DNA of 64,000 bases. Origin: Streptomyces sp. NBC_00654 (lineage in GTDB: Bacteria; Actinomycetota; Actinomycetes; Streptomycetales; Streptomycetaceae). A program made the position numbers and the translations under genes. The stretch covers positions 682,001 to 746,000 of the forward strand of contig NZ_JAPEOB010000002.1 in assembly GCF_026341775.1 (NCBI RefSeq), read 5' to 3'. The notes beneath the pieces were generated by a model, which did not search any database, was not told the DNA's origin, and was given only the letters and a program-made list of their open reading frames with translations. Shown here in pieces: positions 27,972-37,272 of the stretch; the stretch's first letter is position 1; the number at the start of each line of letters is the position of its first letter.

Positions 27972-29138
27972 TCAGCCGGGTGGCGGCTGTGATCCGACGA
28001 GCCACATCGAGAAGAACTGTGCCCCGCCGCCGTAGGCGTGGCCCAGTGCCTTCCTGGCCCCCTCCACCTGGTGTTCGCCCGCCCGCCCGCGTACCTGGAG
28101 GGCCGCCTCGGCGAAACGGATCATGCCGGATGCCCCGATCGGGTTGGTGGACAGGACTCCGCCCGAGGGGTTCACCGGAAGGTCGCCGTCGAGTTCGGTG
28201 ACGCCGGACTCGGTGAGCTTCCAGCCCTCGCCCTCGGCGGCGAAGCCGAGGTTCTCCAGCCACATCGGTTCGTACCAGGAGAACGGCACGTACATCTCGA
28301 CGGCGTCGATCTCCCGGCGCGGGTCGGTGATCCCGGCCTGCCGGTACACATCGGCGGCGCAGTCCTTCCCGGCCCGCGGCGAGACGAAGTCCTTGCCCGC
28401 GAAGAGTGTCGGCTCGCTGCGCATGGCACCGCCGTGCACCCAGGCGGGCGGGTGCGGGGAGCGGGCCGCGCCGTCGCGGTCGGTGAGGACCATGGCGCAG
28501 GCGCCGTCGGAGGACGGGCAGGTCTCGGAGTAGCGGATGGGGTCCCAGAGCATCGGCGCGGCCTGGACCTTCTCCAGGGTGATGCCGGGGTCGTGGATGT
28601 GCGCGTACGGGTTCTTCAGCGCGTTGCGCCGGTCCTTGTACGCGACGAGGGAGCCGACCGTGTCGGGGGCGCCGCTGCGGCGCATGTACGCGCGCACGTG
28701 CGGGGCGAAGAAGCCGCCCGCACCGGCCAGCAGCGGCTGCTGGAACGGGATCGGCAGCGAGAGGCCCCACATGGCGTTGGACTCGGACTGCTTCTCGAAC
28801 GCGAGAGTCAGTACGGTCCGGTGGACACGGGCGGCCACCAGATTGGCGGCGACCAGCGCGGTGGATCCGCCGACCGATCCGGCGGTGTGGACGCGGAGCA
28901 TCGGTTTGCCGACGGCGCCGAGCGCGTCCGCGAGGTAGAGCTCCGGCATCATCACCCCCTCGAAGAAGTCGGGGGCCTTGCCGATGACCACGGCGTCGAT
29001 GTCCGCCCAGGTCAGCCCGGCGTCGGCGAGGGCGGCCACGGCGGCCTCACGGACGAGCCCGGCGATGGAGACATCGTGCCGGGCGGAGACGTGCTTGGTC
29101 TGGCCGATGCCGACGACGGCCACGGGCTCCTTAGACAT
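27972..29138 (-). CDS. Thiolase-fold (lipid-transfer/SCP2-type) protein lacking the usual nucleophile
   Basis: A 388-residue thiolase-superfamily protein, opening VAVVGIGQTKHVSARHDVSI. The fold is clear: a second-half motif TCPSSDGACAMVLTDRDG and a C-terminal NPSGG loop. However, the nucleophile position reads VHTAGSVGGSTALVAAN with no cysteine, and the C-terminal GHP motif is changed to STNPIGASG, without His. It is therefore unlikely to carry out thiolysis. Similar Cys-less proteins paired with DUF35 partners (Ltp2-type) act as retro-aldolases on acyl-CoA side chains. It is the last gene of a four-gene operon; its ATG at 29138 lies inside the end of the previous gene (8-base overlap). Confidence 0.88.
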   Translation of the reverse strand: MSKEPVAVVGIGQTKHVSARHDVSIAGLVREAAVAALADAGLTWADIDAVVIGKAPDFFEGVMMPELYLADALGAVGKPMLRVHTAGSVGGSTALVAANLVAARVHRTVLTLAFEKQSESNAMWGLSLPIPFQQPLLAGAGGFFAPHVRAYMRRSGAPDTVGSLVAYKDRRNALKNPYAHIHDPGITLEKVQAAPMLWDPIRYSETCPSSDGACAMVLTDRDGAARSPHPPAWVHGGAMRSEPTLFAGKDFVSPRAGKDCAADVYRQAGITDPRREIDAVEMYVPFSWYEPMWLENLGFAAEGEGWKLTESGVTELDGDLPVNPSGGVLSTNPIGASGMIRFAEAALQVRGRAGEHQVEGARKALGHAYGGGAQFFSMWLVGSQPPPG

Positions 29139-30183
29139 GAGCGCTCTCCCCTTCCAGGACGGCGACCAGATTCTGTTGCAGGCACGGTCCGGAGGTGGCG
29201 TGGGCCAGGGCCCGGTCGGACTCGCCCCGGTGGATCCGGGCGGCGGCCTCACCGAGCCGGACCAGACCCGCGGCCATCATCGGGTTGGCGGCGAGGGCCC
29301 CGCCCGAGGGGTTCACGCTGACCTCGTCCCCCAGCCCGAGCGCCGCGCGGAGCACGACTTCCTGGGAGGTGAAGGGGGCGTGCAGCTCGGCGGTGTCGAC
29401 CGGCCGGTCGAAGGCACCGGCGCGTTCGGCGGCGAGCCGGGTGGAGGGCGAGTCGGTCAGGTCGCGGACGCCGAGGCCGTGGGCCTCGATCCGGTGGTCG
29501 ATGCCCCGGATCCAGGCGGGGCGCGCGCACAGGGCGCGGGCGGTGTCCCCGACGGCGAGGACCACGGCCGCGGCACCGTCGCCCACGGGCGGGCAGTCGC
29601 CGGTCCGCAGGGGCCCCACCACCTGGCGGCCCGCCGGGACGTCCCCGGTGAGCTGGGCGTACGGGTTGGCCGAGGCGGCGGTGCGGCTGCGGGCGGCGAT
29701 CTCGGCCAGGCCCTGTTCGTCGGTGGCGCCCGCGTCGATGAGCGCCTGCGCCTGGAGGGCGGCGAGAGCCACGGAATCCGGCCAGAGCGGGGCCACGTAG
29801 TACGGGTCGAGCTGCCGGGTCAGGACATCGCGGACCTCGCCCGGCGAGGACTTGCCGTAGGCGTAGACCAGGGCGGTGTCCGCCTCACCGGTCTGCAGTT
29901 TCACCCACGCCTCGTACAGCGCCCAGGCGCCGTCCATCTCCACATGCGACTCGGAGATCGGCGGGTACGCGCCGACACCGTCGAGCGCCATGGTGAAGGA
30001 GAAGGCCCGGCCCGCCAGGTAGTCGCTGGAGCCGGAACAGGTGAAGCCGATGTCGCTCGCCTTCAGGCCGGTCGCGCCGAGGACCTCGTGCAGGACGGGC
30101 ATCAGCATGTCGACTTCGGAGAGTTCGTCGGTGCGCCGCCGGTGCGCGGTCTGCGCGAAGGCCACGATCGCCACGTCTCGCAT
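29131..30183 (-). CDS. Second thiolase-fold (acetyl-CoA acetyltransferase-like) protein lacking catalytic residues
   Basis: A 350-residue thiolase-fold protein, shorter than typical thiolases (about 390). It opens MRDVAIVAFAQTAHRRRTDE. The usual cysteine region reads ISESHVEMDGAWALYEAWV with no Cys at the expected site, and the C-terminal motif reads NPSGGALAANPMMAAG in place of GHP. Middle motifs (CPPVGDGAAAVVLAVGD) fit the SCP-thiolase branch. With 27972-29138 it may form a heteromer. It starts one base after the stop of the DUF35 gene, showing tight coupling. Confidence 0.86.
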   Translation of the reverse strand: MRDVAIVAFAQTAHRRRTDELSEVDMLMPVLHEVLGATGLKASDIGFTCSGSSDYLAGRAFSFTMALDGVGAYPPISESHVEMDGAWALYEAWVKLQTGEADTALVYAYGKSSPGEVRDVLTRQLDPYYVAPLWPDSVALAALQAQALIDAGATDEQGLAEIAARSRTAASANPYAQLTGDVPAGRQVVGPLRTGDCPPVGDGAAAVVLAVGDTARALCARPAWIRGIDHRIEAHGLGVRDLTDSPSTRLAAERAGAFDRPVDTAELHAPFTSQEVVLRAALGLGDEVSVNPSGGALAANPMMAAGLVRLGEAAARIHRGESDRALAHATSGPCLQQNLVAVLEGESAHV

Positions 30184-31140
30184 CTACAGCAGCTCCTTGT
30201 ACGTGTCGTAGTCGGCGTCGGGCTCTCCGGTGGGCCGGTAGTGGTCGGGGTAGCGGCCGCCCTCGGTCCAGACCGGTTCGACGCGCAGCCCCATCCGCAC
30301 CTGGTCGTAGGGGATGCCGGCGATCCGGCCGTGCAGCGCGAGGTCGGCGCCGTCCAGGGCGATATGGGCGTAGACGTACGGCACCTCGATGCCGAGGTTC
30401 GCCGTGTGGGCGGCCTTGATGTTGACGATGCAGTACGTGGTCACGGTGCCGCGCGGGCCGACCTCGACCGGCTCCGCGGTGGCGACGCCGCAGGTGGGGC
30501 AGGCGCCGCGGGGCGGCACGTACACCTTGCGGCAGGACGGACAGCGCTCGCCGACCGTGCGCCGCTCGGCGAGGGCGTTGATGTACGCGCTCTGGGCGCG
30601 GCCGGGGGTGTAGGTGTAGTCGAGCCGGGCGGGGGTGACGATGGTGGTGACCGGGTCGCTGAACTCTCCGCTGTGCCGGACTGGCCGGCCGGTGTCCGCG
30701 TCCCCTTCGTACGGTTCGAAGCAGGCGATGTCGGTGATCGCGCCGGTACGGGCCGCCGCCCAGCGGACGCGGACCCGCATCCCGGTGCGTACGGCCTCGG
30801 GGCCCGGGGCGTCCAGGACGTGGAGCAGCGCGGTGTCGGCGCCGTCGAGCCGGACCAGGACCCAGGCGAACGGGGTGTCCAGGGGCTGGTCGCGGCGCGG
30901 GTCGGGGTTCCAGGCCCAGGTGGTGACGGTGCCGGTGGCGGCGACCTCGACGAGTTCGCGGAGCTCCTCGGCGGTGACGGGGTCGTACTCGACGGGCGGT
31001 ACGAGGACCTTTCCGTCGCCGGTCCGCACGCCGAGCACGGTCCGCTCGCGCAGTCCGGTGAGGAAGGCGCTCTGTACGGGGCCGAGCGAGCGGGTGAAGG
31101 GGAATTCGACCACCAGCGGTGCGCTGAGGACTTCGGGCAC
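30184..31140 (-). CDS. Double DUF35 (OB-fold / zinc-ribbon) acyl-CoA-associated protein
   Basis: A 318-residue protein made of two DUF35 units. The first (about 1-150) has lost the zinc-ribbon cysteines but keeps the OB-fold (TVTTWAWNPDPRRDQPLDTP, FAWVLVRLDGADTALLHVL). The second (about 170-318) has the rubredoxin-like pair RCPSCRKVYVPPRGACPTCG and an OB-fold (VTTYCIVNIKAAHTANLGIE, VPYVYAHIALDGADLALHG). DUF35 proteins bind acyl-CoA and partner thiolase-like enzymes or dehydratases. Two genes for thiolase-fold proteins follow directly. The GTG start at 31140 has AAGGAGA before it. Confidence 0.88.
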   Translation of the reverse strand: MPEVLSAPLVVEFPFTRSLGPVQSAFLTGLRERTVLGVRTGDGKVLVPPVEYDPVTAEELRELVEVAATGTVTTWAWNPDPRRDQPLDTPFAWVLVRLDGADTALLHVLDAPGPEAVRTGMRVRVRWAAARTGAITDIACFEPYEGDADTGRPVRHSGEFSDPVTTIVTPARLDYTYTPGRAQSAYINALAERRTVGERCPSCRKVYVPPRGACPTCGVATAEPVEVGPRGTVTTYCIVNIKAAHTANLGIEVPYVYAHIALDGADLALHGRIAGIPYDQVRMGLRVEPVWTEGGRYPDHYRPTGEPDADYDTYKELL

Positions 31141-31155
31141 GGTTGTCTCCTTGGC

Positions 31156-31956
31156 TCAGGCGCGCCGGTAGACGGGCGGGCGCTTCTCGGCGAAGGCGCG
31201 GGCGCCCTCCTTGGCGTCCGCGGTGTCGAAGACCGGCCAGCCGCGGGCGAGTTCGGCCGCGAGGCCGTCGGTCTCGGTCAGCTCGGCGCTCTCGTAGACG
31301 GAGGCCTTGACCGCCTCCACGGCGAGCGGTCCGCAGGCGTTGATCCGTTCGGCGATCTCCAGCGCCTTCTCCAGCGCGGTGCCGTCGGGCACCACATGGC
31401 CGACGAGTCCGACACGGGCGGCCTCCTCGGCGCTGTACGGACGGCCGGTGAGGAGCATTTCGAGGGCGTGGGTCCGGGCGATCTGGCGCGGCAGCCGTAC
31501 GGTCGAGCCGCCGATGGGGAAGAGTCCGCGCCGGACCTCGAACAGTCCGAAGGTGGCGCCCGCTCCGGCGACGCGGATGTCGGTGCCCTGAAGGATCTCG
31601 GTGCCGCCCGCGACGCAGTACCCCTCGACGGCGGCGATCACCGGCTTGCGGGGGCGGTGGTGGCGCAGCATCGCCTTCCAGTGCAGGTCGGGGTCGGCCT
31701 TCAGCCGGTCCCGGTACTCCTCGCCCGCCATTCCCCCGCCCGCCAGGGCCTTGAGGTCCATGCCGGCGCAGAAGGAACCCCCCGCGCCGGTGAGCACGAC
31801 GGAGCGGACCGAGTCGTCCGCGTCCGCGGCGAGCCAGCCGTCGTACAGGCCGACCAGCATCGGCAGCGAGAGTGCGTTCTTCGCCTCCGGCCTGTTCAGG
31901 GTGAGCACCAGTGTGGCGCCCTCGCGCCGTGTCCCGAGATGTTCCGTACCGCCCAT
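31156..31956 (-). CDS. Enoyl-CoA hydratase/isomerase family protein (crotonase)
   Basis: A 266-residue crotonase-fold enzyme with LNRPEAKNALSLPMLVGL near the start, the oxyanion-hole segment VVLTGAGGSFCAGMDLKALA and VIAAVEGYCVAGGTEILQGT. The first catalytic Glu of classic hydratases is not obvious at the usual spot (EILQGTDIRVAG instead of the normal GGxxLA(L/M) run). It may be a hydratase or an isomerase. It heads the minus-strand operon with the DUF35 and thiolase-fold genes and is divergent from an acyl-CoA synthetase, so it probably acts in a beta-oxidation-like route. Confidence 0.88.
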   Translation of the reverse strand: MGGTEHLGTRREGATLVLTLNRPEAKNALSLPMLVGLYDGWLAADADDSVRSVVLTGAGGSFCAGMDLKALAGGGMAGEEYRDRLKADPDLHWKAMLRHHRPRKPVIAAVEGYCVAGGTEILQGTDIRVAGAGATFGLFEVRRGLFPIGGSTVRLPRQIARTHALEMLLTGRPYSAEEAARVGLVGHVVPDGTALEKALEIAERINACGPLAVEAVKASVYESAELTETDGLAAELARGWPVFDTADAKEGARAFAEKRPPVYRRA

Positions 31957-32019
31957 TGCCTGCCTCCGTCTCCAGATTCAGAACAGGTTGCAGTAGGCGG
32001 GTGTTCAGTTCAATAGTTT

Positions 32020-32036
32020 TCTGACACTCAGTCAGA
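32020..32036. promoter_or_regulatory. Operator in the crotonase/acyl-CoA synthetase divergent region
   Basis: TCTGACACTCAGTCAGA is an inverted repeat (TCTGA-N7-TCAGA) placed 64 bases from the crotonase start and 89 from the synthetase start. With its flanks (TTT before, TTT after) it is nearly the same as the site at 53791-53807. This is typical of a TetR-family fatty-acid catabolism repressor. Confidence 0.65.
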
Positions 32037-32124
32037 TTTCTTCGGCGGCCCCTCTTCCCACTTGCGCCGGTCGGCGCTCTAATGACCGCCGAGCCACTCA
32101 GCACCCCCGGGGTCAGGAGGAACG

Positions 32125-33753
32125 GTGGAGTACAACCTTGCCGACCTGTTCGAGTCGGTCGTCGATGTGGTCCCGGACCGCGAGGCGCTCGTCTACGTCG
32201 ACCATCCGGGTACGGGGGCCGAGCGCCGGCTCACCTACGCGGAGCTGGACGCCGCCGCCAACCGGATCGCCCACCACCTGGCCGGCGCGGGCATCCGGCC
32301 CGGCGAGCACCTGGGACTGCACCTCTACAACGGCGTCGAGTACCTCCAGACGGTGCTGGCCTGCCTCAAGGCCCGCATCGTTCCGGTCAACGTCAACTAC
32401 CGGTACGTGGAGGAGGAGCTGGTCTACCTCTACCGCGACGCGGATCTGGCGGCCCTGGTCTTCGACGCCGAGTTCGGCGAGCGGGTCGCGGCAGCGGCCC
32501 CGCAGGCCGCCAGGCTGCGGCATCTCCTCCGGGTGGGGACACCGGCCGCGCACTCCCCGGGTCCGGACGCCGTGGCGTTCACGGACGCCGAGGCCTCCGG
32601 GTCCCCCGCGCGCGGCTTCGCGCCGCGCTCCGGCGACGACCAGTTCATCATCTACACCGGCGGCACGACGGGCATGCCCAAGGGGGTGATGTGGCGCCAG
32701 GAGGACCTGTTCTTCTCCGGCCTCGGCGGCGGCGCACCGACCGGCGAGCCGGTGAAGTCCCCTCAGGAGCTGGCCGAGCGGGTGGCTGCGGGCGGCGACG
32801 GGATCACCTTCTTCCCCACTCCCCCGCTGATGCACGGCACGTCCACGCTCACCGCGTTCATCGGCTTCAACTTCGGCCAGCGGATCGTCGTCCACCGCAA
32901 GTTCGTGCCGGACGAGGTACTCCGTACGATCGAGAAGGAGAAGGTCACCAGCGTCTCGCTGGTCGGCGACGCGATGCTGCGGCCGCTGATCGACTCGCTC
33001 AGGGGGCCGCTCAGGGGTACGGACTGTTCGTCGATGTTCTCCGTCTCCAGCTCGGGGGCGATCATGTCCGACTCGGTGCGGGCGGAGTTCCAGGCACTGG
33101 TGCCGACGGTGATGCTGCTCAACAACTTCGGCTCGTCCGAATCCGGCTTCAACGGCACGGCGACGGCCGATTCGGGCCCGGACCGGGGATTCCGGCTCCA
33201 GGTCAACTCCCGTACGGCGGTGGTCGATCCGGCGACGTACGAGCCGGTGGCCCCCGGCGAGCCGGGGCGGATCGCCCAGCGCGGACACGTACCGCTCGGC
33301 TACTACAACGACCCGGGCAAGACGGCGGAGACCTTCTTCCGCAGGGGCGAGGAGCGGTGGGTCCTGCTCGGCGACATGGCGACGGTCGACGAGGACGGCA
33401 TCGTCACCGTGCTCGGGCGCGGATCGCAGTGCATCAATACCGGGGGCGAGAAGGTCTACCCGGAGGAGGTCGAGCAGGCTCTCAAGGCCCATCCGGATGT
33501 GTACGACGTCCTGGTCGCCGGGGTGCCGGACGAGCGGTGGGGCAACCGGGTGGCGGCGGTGCTCCAGCTGCGCGAGGGGGCCGGCCCGCTGGACCTCGCG
33601 GCGGTGCAGGCGCACTGCCGCACCCGGCTGGCGGGCTACAAGATCCCCCGCACCGCCGTCTTCACCGACCGGATCCAGCGCTCGCCCAGCGGAAAGGCCG
33701 ACTACCGGTGGGCCCGTTCGGTCGTCGCCGCGCGCCCCGGCGCACCGGACTGA
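32125..33753 (+). CDS. Acyl-CoA synthetase (FadD-like, adenylate-forming)
   Basis: A 542-residue ANL-superfamily ligase. The P-loop-like motif is IIYTGGTTGMPKGVMWRQED (about 173-192). Further motifs are NNFGSSESGFNG, the DMATVDEDGIVTVLGRG hinge region and the C-terminal lysine motif in RIQRSPSGKADYRWA. It activates a carboxylic acid to its CoA thioester through an acyl-AMP. Its divergent position against the crotonase/DUF35/thiolase operon suggests it loads that pathway. The start is GTG 32125 with a perfect AGGAGG at 32115-32120. Confidence 0.93.
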   Translation: MEYNLADLFESVVDVVPDREALVYVDHPGTGAERRLTYAELDAAANRIAHHLAGAGIRPGEHLGLHLYNGVEYLQTVLACLKARIVPVNVNYRYVEEELVYLYRDADLAALVFDAEFGERVAAAAPQAARLRHLLRVGTPAAHSPGPDAVAFTDAEASGSPARGFAPRSGDDQFIIYTGGTTGMPKGVMWRQEDLFFSGLGGGAPTGEPVKSPQELAERVAAGGDGITFFPTPPLMHGTSTLTAFIGFNFGQRIVVHRKFVPDEVLRTIEKEKVTSVSLVGDAMLRPLIDSLRGPLRGTDCSSMFSVSSSGAIMSDSVRAEFQALVPTVMLLNNFGSSESGFNGTATADSGPDRGFRLQVNSRTAVVDPATYEPVAPGEPGRIAQRGHVPLGYYNDPGKTAETFFRRGEERWVLLGDMATVDEDGIVTVLGRGSQCINTGGEKVYPEEVEQALKAHPDVYDVLVAGVPDERWGNRVAAVLQLREGAGPLDLAAVQAHCRTRLAGYKIPRTAVFTDRIQRSPSGKADYRWARSVVAARPGAPD

Positions 33754-33879
33754 GCGGGCCGGGCCGCGCGGGGGCGGGACGGGCGCCGGACCGGGCCGGA
33801 GTAAGCCATTCAGGGACGTGGTGTATCCATCCGCTCACCCTGTGTGGCAGGGGTGGGTGATCCCCCATAGCTTCGGCTC

Positions 33880-34950
33880 ATGAGAACAAAACACCTCACA
33901 TGCCTGGCGGGTATCGCCGCCATCGCCGCAACCGGACTGGCCACGGCCGTCCCCTCCGCCGCCGCCCCCACCGCGGGCCACGTCGTCCGTCCCGGCGAGT
34001 CCATCCAGAAGGCCGTGGACGCCGCGCAGCCGGGTGACACGGTCGTCGTCCTGCCCGGCACCTACCGGGAGAGCGTGCTGATCACCAAGCCGGACCTGAC
34101 CCTGGCCGGGTCCGGGGACAGGACCGTGATCCTGCCGGGGACGGCCGCCGAGAAGACCGCCAACGCCTGCGCGAAGGGCGGCAACGGCATCTGCGTCCTG
34201 GGCACGAAGGCCAAGCCGGTGGACGGAGTCCGCATCCGCTCGCTGACCGTGTCGGGCTTCGCCAAGAGCGGCATCTGGGCCTCCTGGACCGACCGGCTCG
34301 GCGTCCACAAGGTGACGTCCGAGAAGAACGGCACCTGGGGCATCGCCCAGGAGAGGTCCACCCGGGGCGCGTTCCGGCACAACACCGCCCGCGACAACGG
34401 CGACGCCGGGGTCTTCGTCGCGAACACGGTCGACGAGGAGGACGGGGCCACCGACACCCTGGGCACGGACATCCGCGACAACCGGCTGACCGGCAACCGC
34501 ATCGGTGTCACCGCCCGTCGGGTCAGGAATCTCGCGATCGACGACAACACCATGACCGGCAACTGCAGCGGCGTGTTCGTCGTGGGCGACGAGTCGAAGC
34601 CGAAGGCCGGCGCGATGACCGTCCAGGACAACCGCATCGTCGAGAACAACAAGTTCTGCCCCGAGACCCCCCGGCTGTCGGCCATCCAGGGAACCGGCAT
34701 CGTCCTCACCGGCAGCGAGGACACCGTCGTCCGCGACAACGTCGTCGAGAACAACGTGGGCGCCACACCGCTGTCCGGCGGCATCGTGCTGTTCAAGAGC
34801 TTCGTGGGCGCCCCCAACACCGGCAACTCCATCAGCGACAACGTCGTACGGGGCAATCAGCCCGCCGACCTCGCCGACCGGGACACCGGAACGGGCAACA
34901 CCTTCGCCCGCAATCAGTGCGGGACGTCCGAGCCCGCGGGGATGTGCTGA
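33880..34950 (+). CDS. Secreted right-handed beta-helix repeat protein
   Basis: A 356-residue exported protein. The signal peptide (1-29) ends in SAAA. The body is a parallel beta-helix: VRPGESIQKAVDAAQPGDTV starts it as in pectate-lyase-like folds, and coils carrying DN/GN turns follow (RHNTARDNGDAG, IRDNRLTGNRIG, IDDNTMTGNCSG, VQDNRIVENNKFC). Cysteines near the middle and end could make disulphides. Such proteins are polysaccharide lyases, hydrolases or simple binding proteins. I see no catalytic set specific enough to choose. It ends 35 bases before the methyltransferase start. Confidence 0.85.
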   Translation: MRTKHLTCLAGIAAIAATGLATAVPSAAAPTAGHVVRPGESIQKAVDAAQPGDTVVVLPGTYRESVLITKPDLTLAGSGDRTVILPGTAAEKTANACAKGGNGICVLGTKAKPVDGVRIRSLTVSGFAKSGIWASWTDRLGVHKVTSEKNGTWGIAQERSTRGAFRHNTARDNGDAGVFVANTVDEEDGATDTLGTDIRDNRLTGNRIGVTARRVRNLAIDDNTMTGNCSGVFVVGDESKPKAGAMTVQDNRIVENNKFCPETPRLSAIQGTGIVLTGSEDTVVRDNVVENNVGATPLSGGIVLFKSFVGAPNTGNSISDNVVRGNQPADLADRDTGTGNTFARNQCGTSEPAGMC

Positions 34951-34985
34951 GGCGTGTCCCCCCGTACCAGGAGAATCGAGGCGGA

Positions 34986-36065
34986 ATGACCACCGTGAGC
35001 CCCACCCCGGCGCCCACCCCCGCCACCCCCTCCCCGGGACAGACTCCCGTCCCCGGCCCGCCCCCGGCCATGCGGCTGCGGGAGCTCGTCTTCGGGGCCG
35101 CCTGTGCCGCGGCCGTCCGCGCCGCCGCCCGGCTGGGCGTCGCCGACGCGCTCGGTGAATCGCCCGCCACTGCGGCGGAGCTCGCGAAGGTGGTGAACAC
35201 CGAGCCCGTACCGCTGCGGCGGCTGCTCCGGGCCCTGTGCTGCTACGGGATCTTCAGCGAGCGGGAGGACGGGACGTTCGTCCACACGGAGATGTCCCGG
35301 CTGCTGCGCGAGGACGACCCGAACAGCCTGCGGTACATCTCCCTGTGGTGCACCGAGCCCTGGACCTGGAAGGTCTGGCCGCAGCTCGACGACGCCGTGC
35401 GGTCGGGCACGAGCGTCTTCCCCGAGACGTTCGGCAAGGGGTTCTTCGACTACCTCCACCAGGACGCGGCCGAGTCGGCCCAGGTCTTCAACCGCGCCAT
35501 GACCACCTCCAGCAGACAGTCCGCGCTGGATGTCGCCGAACTGCTCGACCTGACCGGGGTGTCCGTGGTCGCCGACATCGGCGGTGGTCAGGGTCATGTG
35601 CTCGCCAGTCTGCTGGACAAGCACCCGGAGGTCCGCGGGATCCTGCTGGACCTGCCGGGCGTGGTGGCGAGGGCCGATGCCCGGCTGCGCGACGGCGGCG
35701 ACCTCGCCGGGCGGGCGGACATCGTCGCCGGGGACTGCCGGCAGAGCATCCCCGTCGAGGCGGATCTCTACATCATCAAGAACATCCTCGAATGGGATGA
35801 CGAGAGCACCCGCCGGACCCTGCGCAATGTGGTCGCGGCGGCCCGGCCGGGCGCCCGGGTCGTGATCATCGAGAACCTGGTCGACGACACCCCGTCGATG
35901 AGGTTCACCACCGCCATGGACCTGCTGCTGCTGCTCAATGTCGGCGGCGCGAAGCACTCCAGGGACAGCCTGGTCGGCCGGCTGTCGGACGCCGGACTGG
36001 CCGTCGGCGAGATCCGTCCGGTCAACGCGTATCTGCACGCCTTCGAATGCGTCGTCCCCGGGTGA
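34986..36065 (+). CDS. SAM-dependent O-methyltransferase at the end of the spore-pigment cluster
   Basis: A 359-residue methyltransferase of the polyketide O-methyltransferase kind. A Pro/Thr-rich leader (1-27) is followed by the dimerisation helices (RLRELVFGAACAAAVRAAAR, with a winged-helix-like LLRALCCYGIFSERE). The Rossmann part has VVADIGGGQGHVLASLLDKH (SAM motif), GILLDLPGVVARA, DLYIIKNILEWDDES and VVIIENLVDD. These match TcmN/DmpM-like enzymes that methylate aromatic polyketide hydroxyls. It converges on the cyclase gene with a terminator between. The classical whiE cluster does not include it, so this pigment may be O-methylated. ATG 34986 follows GAGGCGGA. Confidence 0.88.
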   Translation: MTTVSPTPAPTPATPSPGQTPVPGPPPAMRLRELVFGAACAAAVRAAARLGVADALGESPATAAELAKVVNTEPVPLRRLLRALCCYGIFSEREDGTFVHTEMSRLLREDDPNSLRYISLWCTEPWTWKVWPQLDDAVRSGTSVFPETFGKGFFDYLHQDAAESAQVFNRAMTTSSRQSALDVAELLDLTGVSVVADIGGGQGHVLASLLDKHPEVRGILLDLPGVVARADARLRDGGDLAGRADIVAGDCRQSIPVEADLYIIKNILEWDDESTRRTLRNVVAAARPGARVVIIENLVDDTPSMRFTTAMDLLLLLNVGGAKHSRDSLVGRLSDAGLAVGEIRPVNAYLHAFECVVPG

Positions 36066-36115
36066 GACCTGCCCGGTGACCAGCCCTGTGGGACCAGCCC
36101 TCGGGCGCACAGGGA

Positions 36116-36153
36116 ATCGCCCCGGATCCGGCACACACCGGATCCGGGGCGAT
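36116..36153. terminator. Bidirectional terminator between the methyltransferase and the pigment operon
   Basis: A perfect 16-bp stem (ATCGCCCCGGATCCGG at 36116-36131 with its complement at 36138-36153) closes a CACACA loop midway between two convergent genes. Confidence 0.85.
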
Positions 36154-36161
36154 CGCGTGTC

Positions 36162-36494
36162 TCAGCGGGCGCTGTCGCGCTGCCACCGGTAGAACTCCTG
36201 GGCCATCGCGTCCTTGGGACCACGCCAGGTCTGCGGGTCGTAGGGGCTGACGAAGGCGGTGAGCCGGTCGCTGAGGCTCTTGAACTCCGGGTGCTCCGTC
36301 ACCTTGGCGATCTCCGGGCCCGGCGGCCGGTCGGACTCGATCAGGTGCATGTAGACGTCGCCGAACTGGAACAGCGTGCGCCGGCTGACCCCGACGAGGT
36401 GCGGCAGTTCGGTGGTGTCCGAGGCGGAGAACAGTTCCGCGATGTCCGGCGCCGAACCCGGCGCCATCCGGGCGACGATCAGTGCGTGGTGCAT
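36162..36494 (-). CDS. whiE-ORFVII: TcmI-family polyketide cyclase of the spore-pigment cluster
   Basis: A 110-residue small cyclase, MHHALIVARMAPGSAPDIAE, with TTELPHLVGVSRRTLFQFGD and VYMHLIESD, the ferredoxin-like fold of TcmI-type second-ring cyclases. It directs late ring closure of the pigment polyketide. It is the last gene of the minus-strand pigment operon, 22 bases after the aromatase. Its ATG follows GGAAAGG. Confidence 0.92.
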   Translation of the reverse strand: MHHALIVARMAPGSAPDIAELFSASDTTELPHLVGVSRRTLFQFGDVYMHLIESDRPPGPEIAKVTEHPEFKSLSDRLTAFVSPYDPQTWRGPKDAMAQEFYRWQRDSAR

Positions 36495-36516
36495 CGAAGG
36501 GTGCCTTTCCGCCGGG

Positions 36517-37256
<740 letters not shown>

Positions 37257-37272
37257 GGGGGGTTTCTCCTTC

